Assembly: GCA_046155225.1 (NCBI GenBank)
Contig: JBJXED010000132.1
Location: 1-24,949 of the forward strand
DNA from: JAKFVA01 sp046155225
Lineage (GTDB): Bacteria > Pseudomonadota > Gammaproteobacteria > Burkholderiales > Burkholderiaceae_C
Length of the DNA stretch: 24,949 bases
Direction: 5' to 3'
How positions within the stretch are numbered: the stretch's first letter is position 1; every line of letters starts with the position of its first letter. Under the pieces are notes generated by a model that worked only from the letters and a program-made list of their open reading frames with translations, was not told the DNA's origin and did no database searches. Positions 23,249 to 24,949 of this stretch are shown here, piece after piece. The translations under genes and the position numbers were made by a program.

Positions 23249-23748
23249 CACTTGCGCAGGCGCGGCGATTTGGGCGCGAGCAGGGTGCCCCGGCAGGTGG
23301 CCGCGCCGCACCAGCAGGGGTACTCGGCCTTGAGCTTTTTGGTGTAACGCTCGTCGATCATCAGGCCGTAGTCGTAGCTGAGCTCTTCGCCTTCGGCAAT
23401 GTCGCGCAGCGCCACGATGAAGATGCGCCCGCCGCGCTCGTCGGCCTCGCAATTGGGCTCGCAGGCGTGGTTGATCCAGCGTGACGAGTTGCCGCCGCGC
23501 GCGGCGTCGATCACGCGGTCCGCATCGACATGGAAATAAAAGGTGTGGTTGGGGTCGCTCGGGTCATGCGGGTGGCGCGCCTGTGCCTCGTCCCAGCCAA
23601 TGACCTCACCCACATATTCGATCAGGGTCTCGCCTTCGGCAATGGCTTGCAGCGCAAACACACCCTTGCCGTGCACGCCCGAGCGGCGCACCTGGATGCG
23701 GCGGTAGTTGATTTTTGGGGGCGGCCTGTGCGGCGCGGATTTCGGCAC
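23248..23748 (-). CDS. SET-domain protein-lysine methyltransferase-like protein
   Basis: Predicted S-adenosylmethionine-dependent protein lysine methyltransferase of the eukaryote-like SET family; the substrate is unknown. Visible motifs are GVHGKGVFA (27 on average, near the start of the fold), RWINHACEPNCEA (90-102, the NHxCxPN motif), GEELSYDYG (120-128) and a post-SET cysteine cluster CWCGAATC (145-152). No ATG is suitably placed; GTG at 23748 (MPKSAPHRPP as the first residues, 166 aa) is the likely start, and a GTG at 23781 is an alternative. It is the first gene of the SET-birA-SPOR operon and is divergent from topB. Confidence 0.85.
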   Translation of the reverse strand: MPKSAPHRPPPKINYRRIQVRRSGVHGKGVFALQAIAEGETLIEYVGEVIGWDEAQARHPHDPSDPNHTFYFHVDADRVIDAARGGNSSRWINHACEPNCEADERGGRIFIVALRDIAEGEELSYDYGLMIDERYTKKLKAEYPCWCGAATCRGTLLAPKSPRLRK

Positions 23749-23787
23749 GTCAAAAATTTTTGGTATGTTGAATACATGCACGTGCAA

Positions 23788-23822
23788 GCGCGTGCGTGCG
23801 TGTGTGCGTGTGTGCGCACGCG
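23788..23822. other. 35-bp alternating purine/pyrimidine tract
   Basis: Strict alternation of G or A with C or T over 35 bases, mostly GC and GT steps, between the SET and topB start codons. A second alternating run of 15 bases (23772-23786) lies immediately before it, broken by one base. Such tracts can adopt left-handed Z-DNA under negative supercoiling. Confidence 0.8.
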
Positions 23823-23843
23823 AAGCAACGGGATTGTAATGAG

Positions 23844-24949
<1,106 letters not shown>

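Overview
The window looks like chromosomal DNA from a betaproteobacterium of the order Burkholderiales, most likely family Comamonadaceae (Rhodoferax or Polaromonas type). The reasons are the high GC content, protein sequences typical of that group, a type II secretion (gsp) cluster in the order G-H-I-J-K-L-M-N-D-E, the combination SPOR protein/BirA/SET protein/topB, and an AT-rich dispersed repeat that I associate from memory with those genera. No tRNA, rRNA, CRISPR array, insertion sequence or phage gene was seen.

Layout. 1-2753 (+): the 3' end of transketolase, a small exported PKD-like protein, and gap (GAPDH), which are central carbon genes. 2754-4411: a perfect 22-bp inverted repeat, then the lytic transglycosylase gene mltA (-), whose start codon overlaps that of a 49-aa membrane protein on the + strand. 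4412-14446: a type II secretion system, with gspC (-) divergent from a tightly overlapping + operon gspG-H-I-J-K-L-M-N-D-E. gspF does not follow gspE. 14648-17800: a divergent pair of a soluble GAF/PAS histidine kinase (-) and a LuxR-type response regulator (+) whose phosphoacceptor position is Asn. 17926-21138 (-): a lipoprotein with three Ig-like domains and a DUF3494 (ice-binding-protein-like) domain, followed 24 bp later by an OmpA-family protein. 21687-23748 (-): a SET-domain protein, a biotin ligase and a SPOR-like protein in an overlapping operon. 23844-end (+): the 5' part of topB (topoisomerase III).

The most unusual content is repeat DNA used as coding sequence. A 110-bp imperfect palindrome occurs twice, exactly at the start of gspH and of gspK. 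Both copies have the same length and are read in the same frame as the prepilin leader. In gspH no ATG, GTG or TTG lies downstream of the element, so the gene must start inside it and carries a 40-residue leader. Separately, an AT-rich dispersed repeat of about 60 bp is present in about nine copies. Most are intergenic, but one encodes much of the GspD signal peptide, one lies in the periplasmic part of gspL, and one supplies the last codons and stop of the 49-aa gene. Other points worth a look are the D-to-N receiver, the missing gspF, a short zinc loop in GspE, and a 35-bp alternating purine/pyrimidine tract in front of topB.
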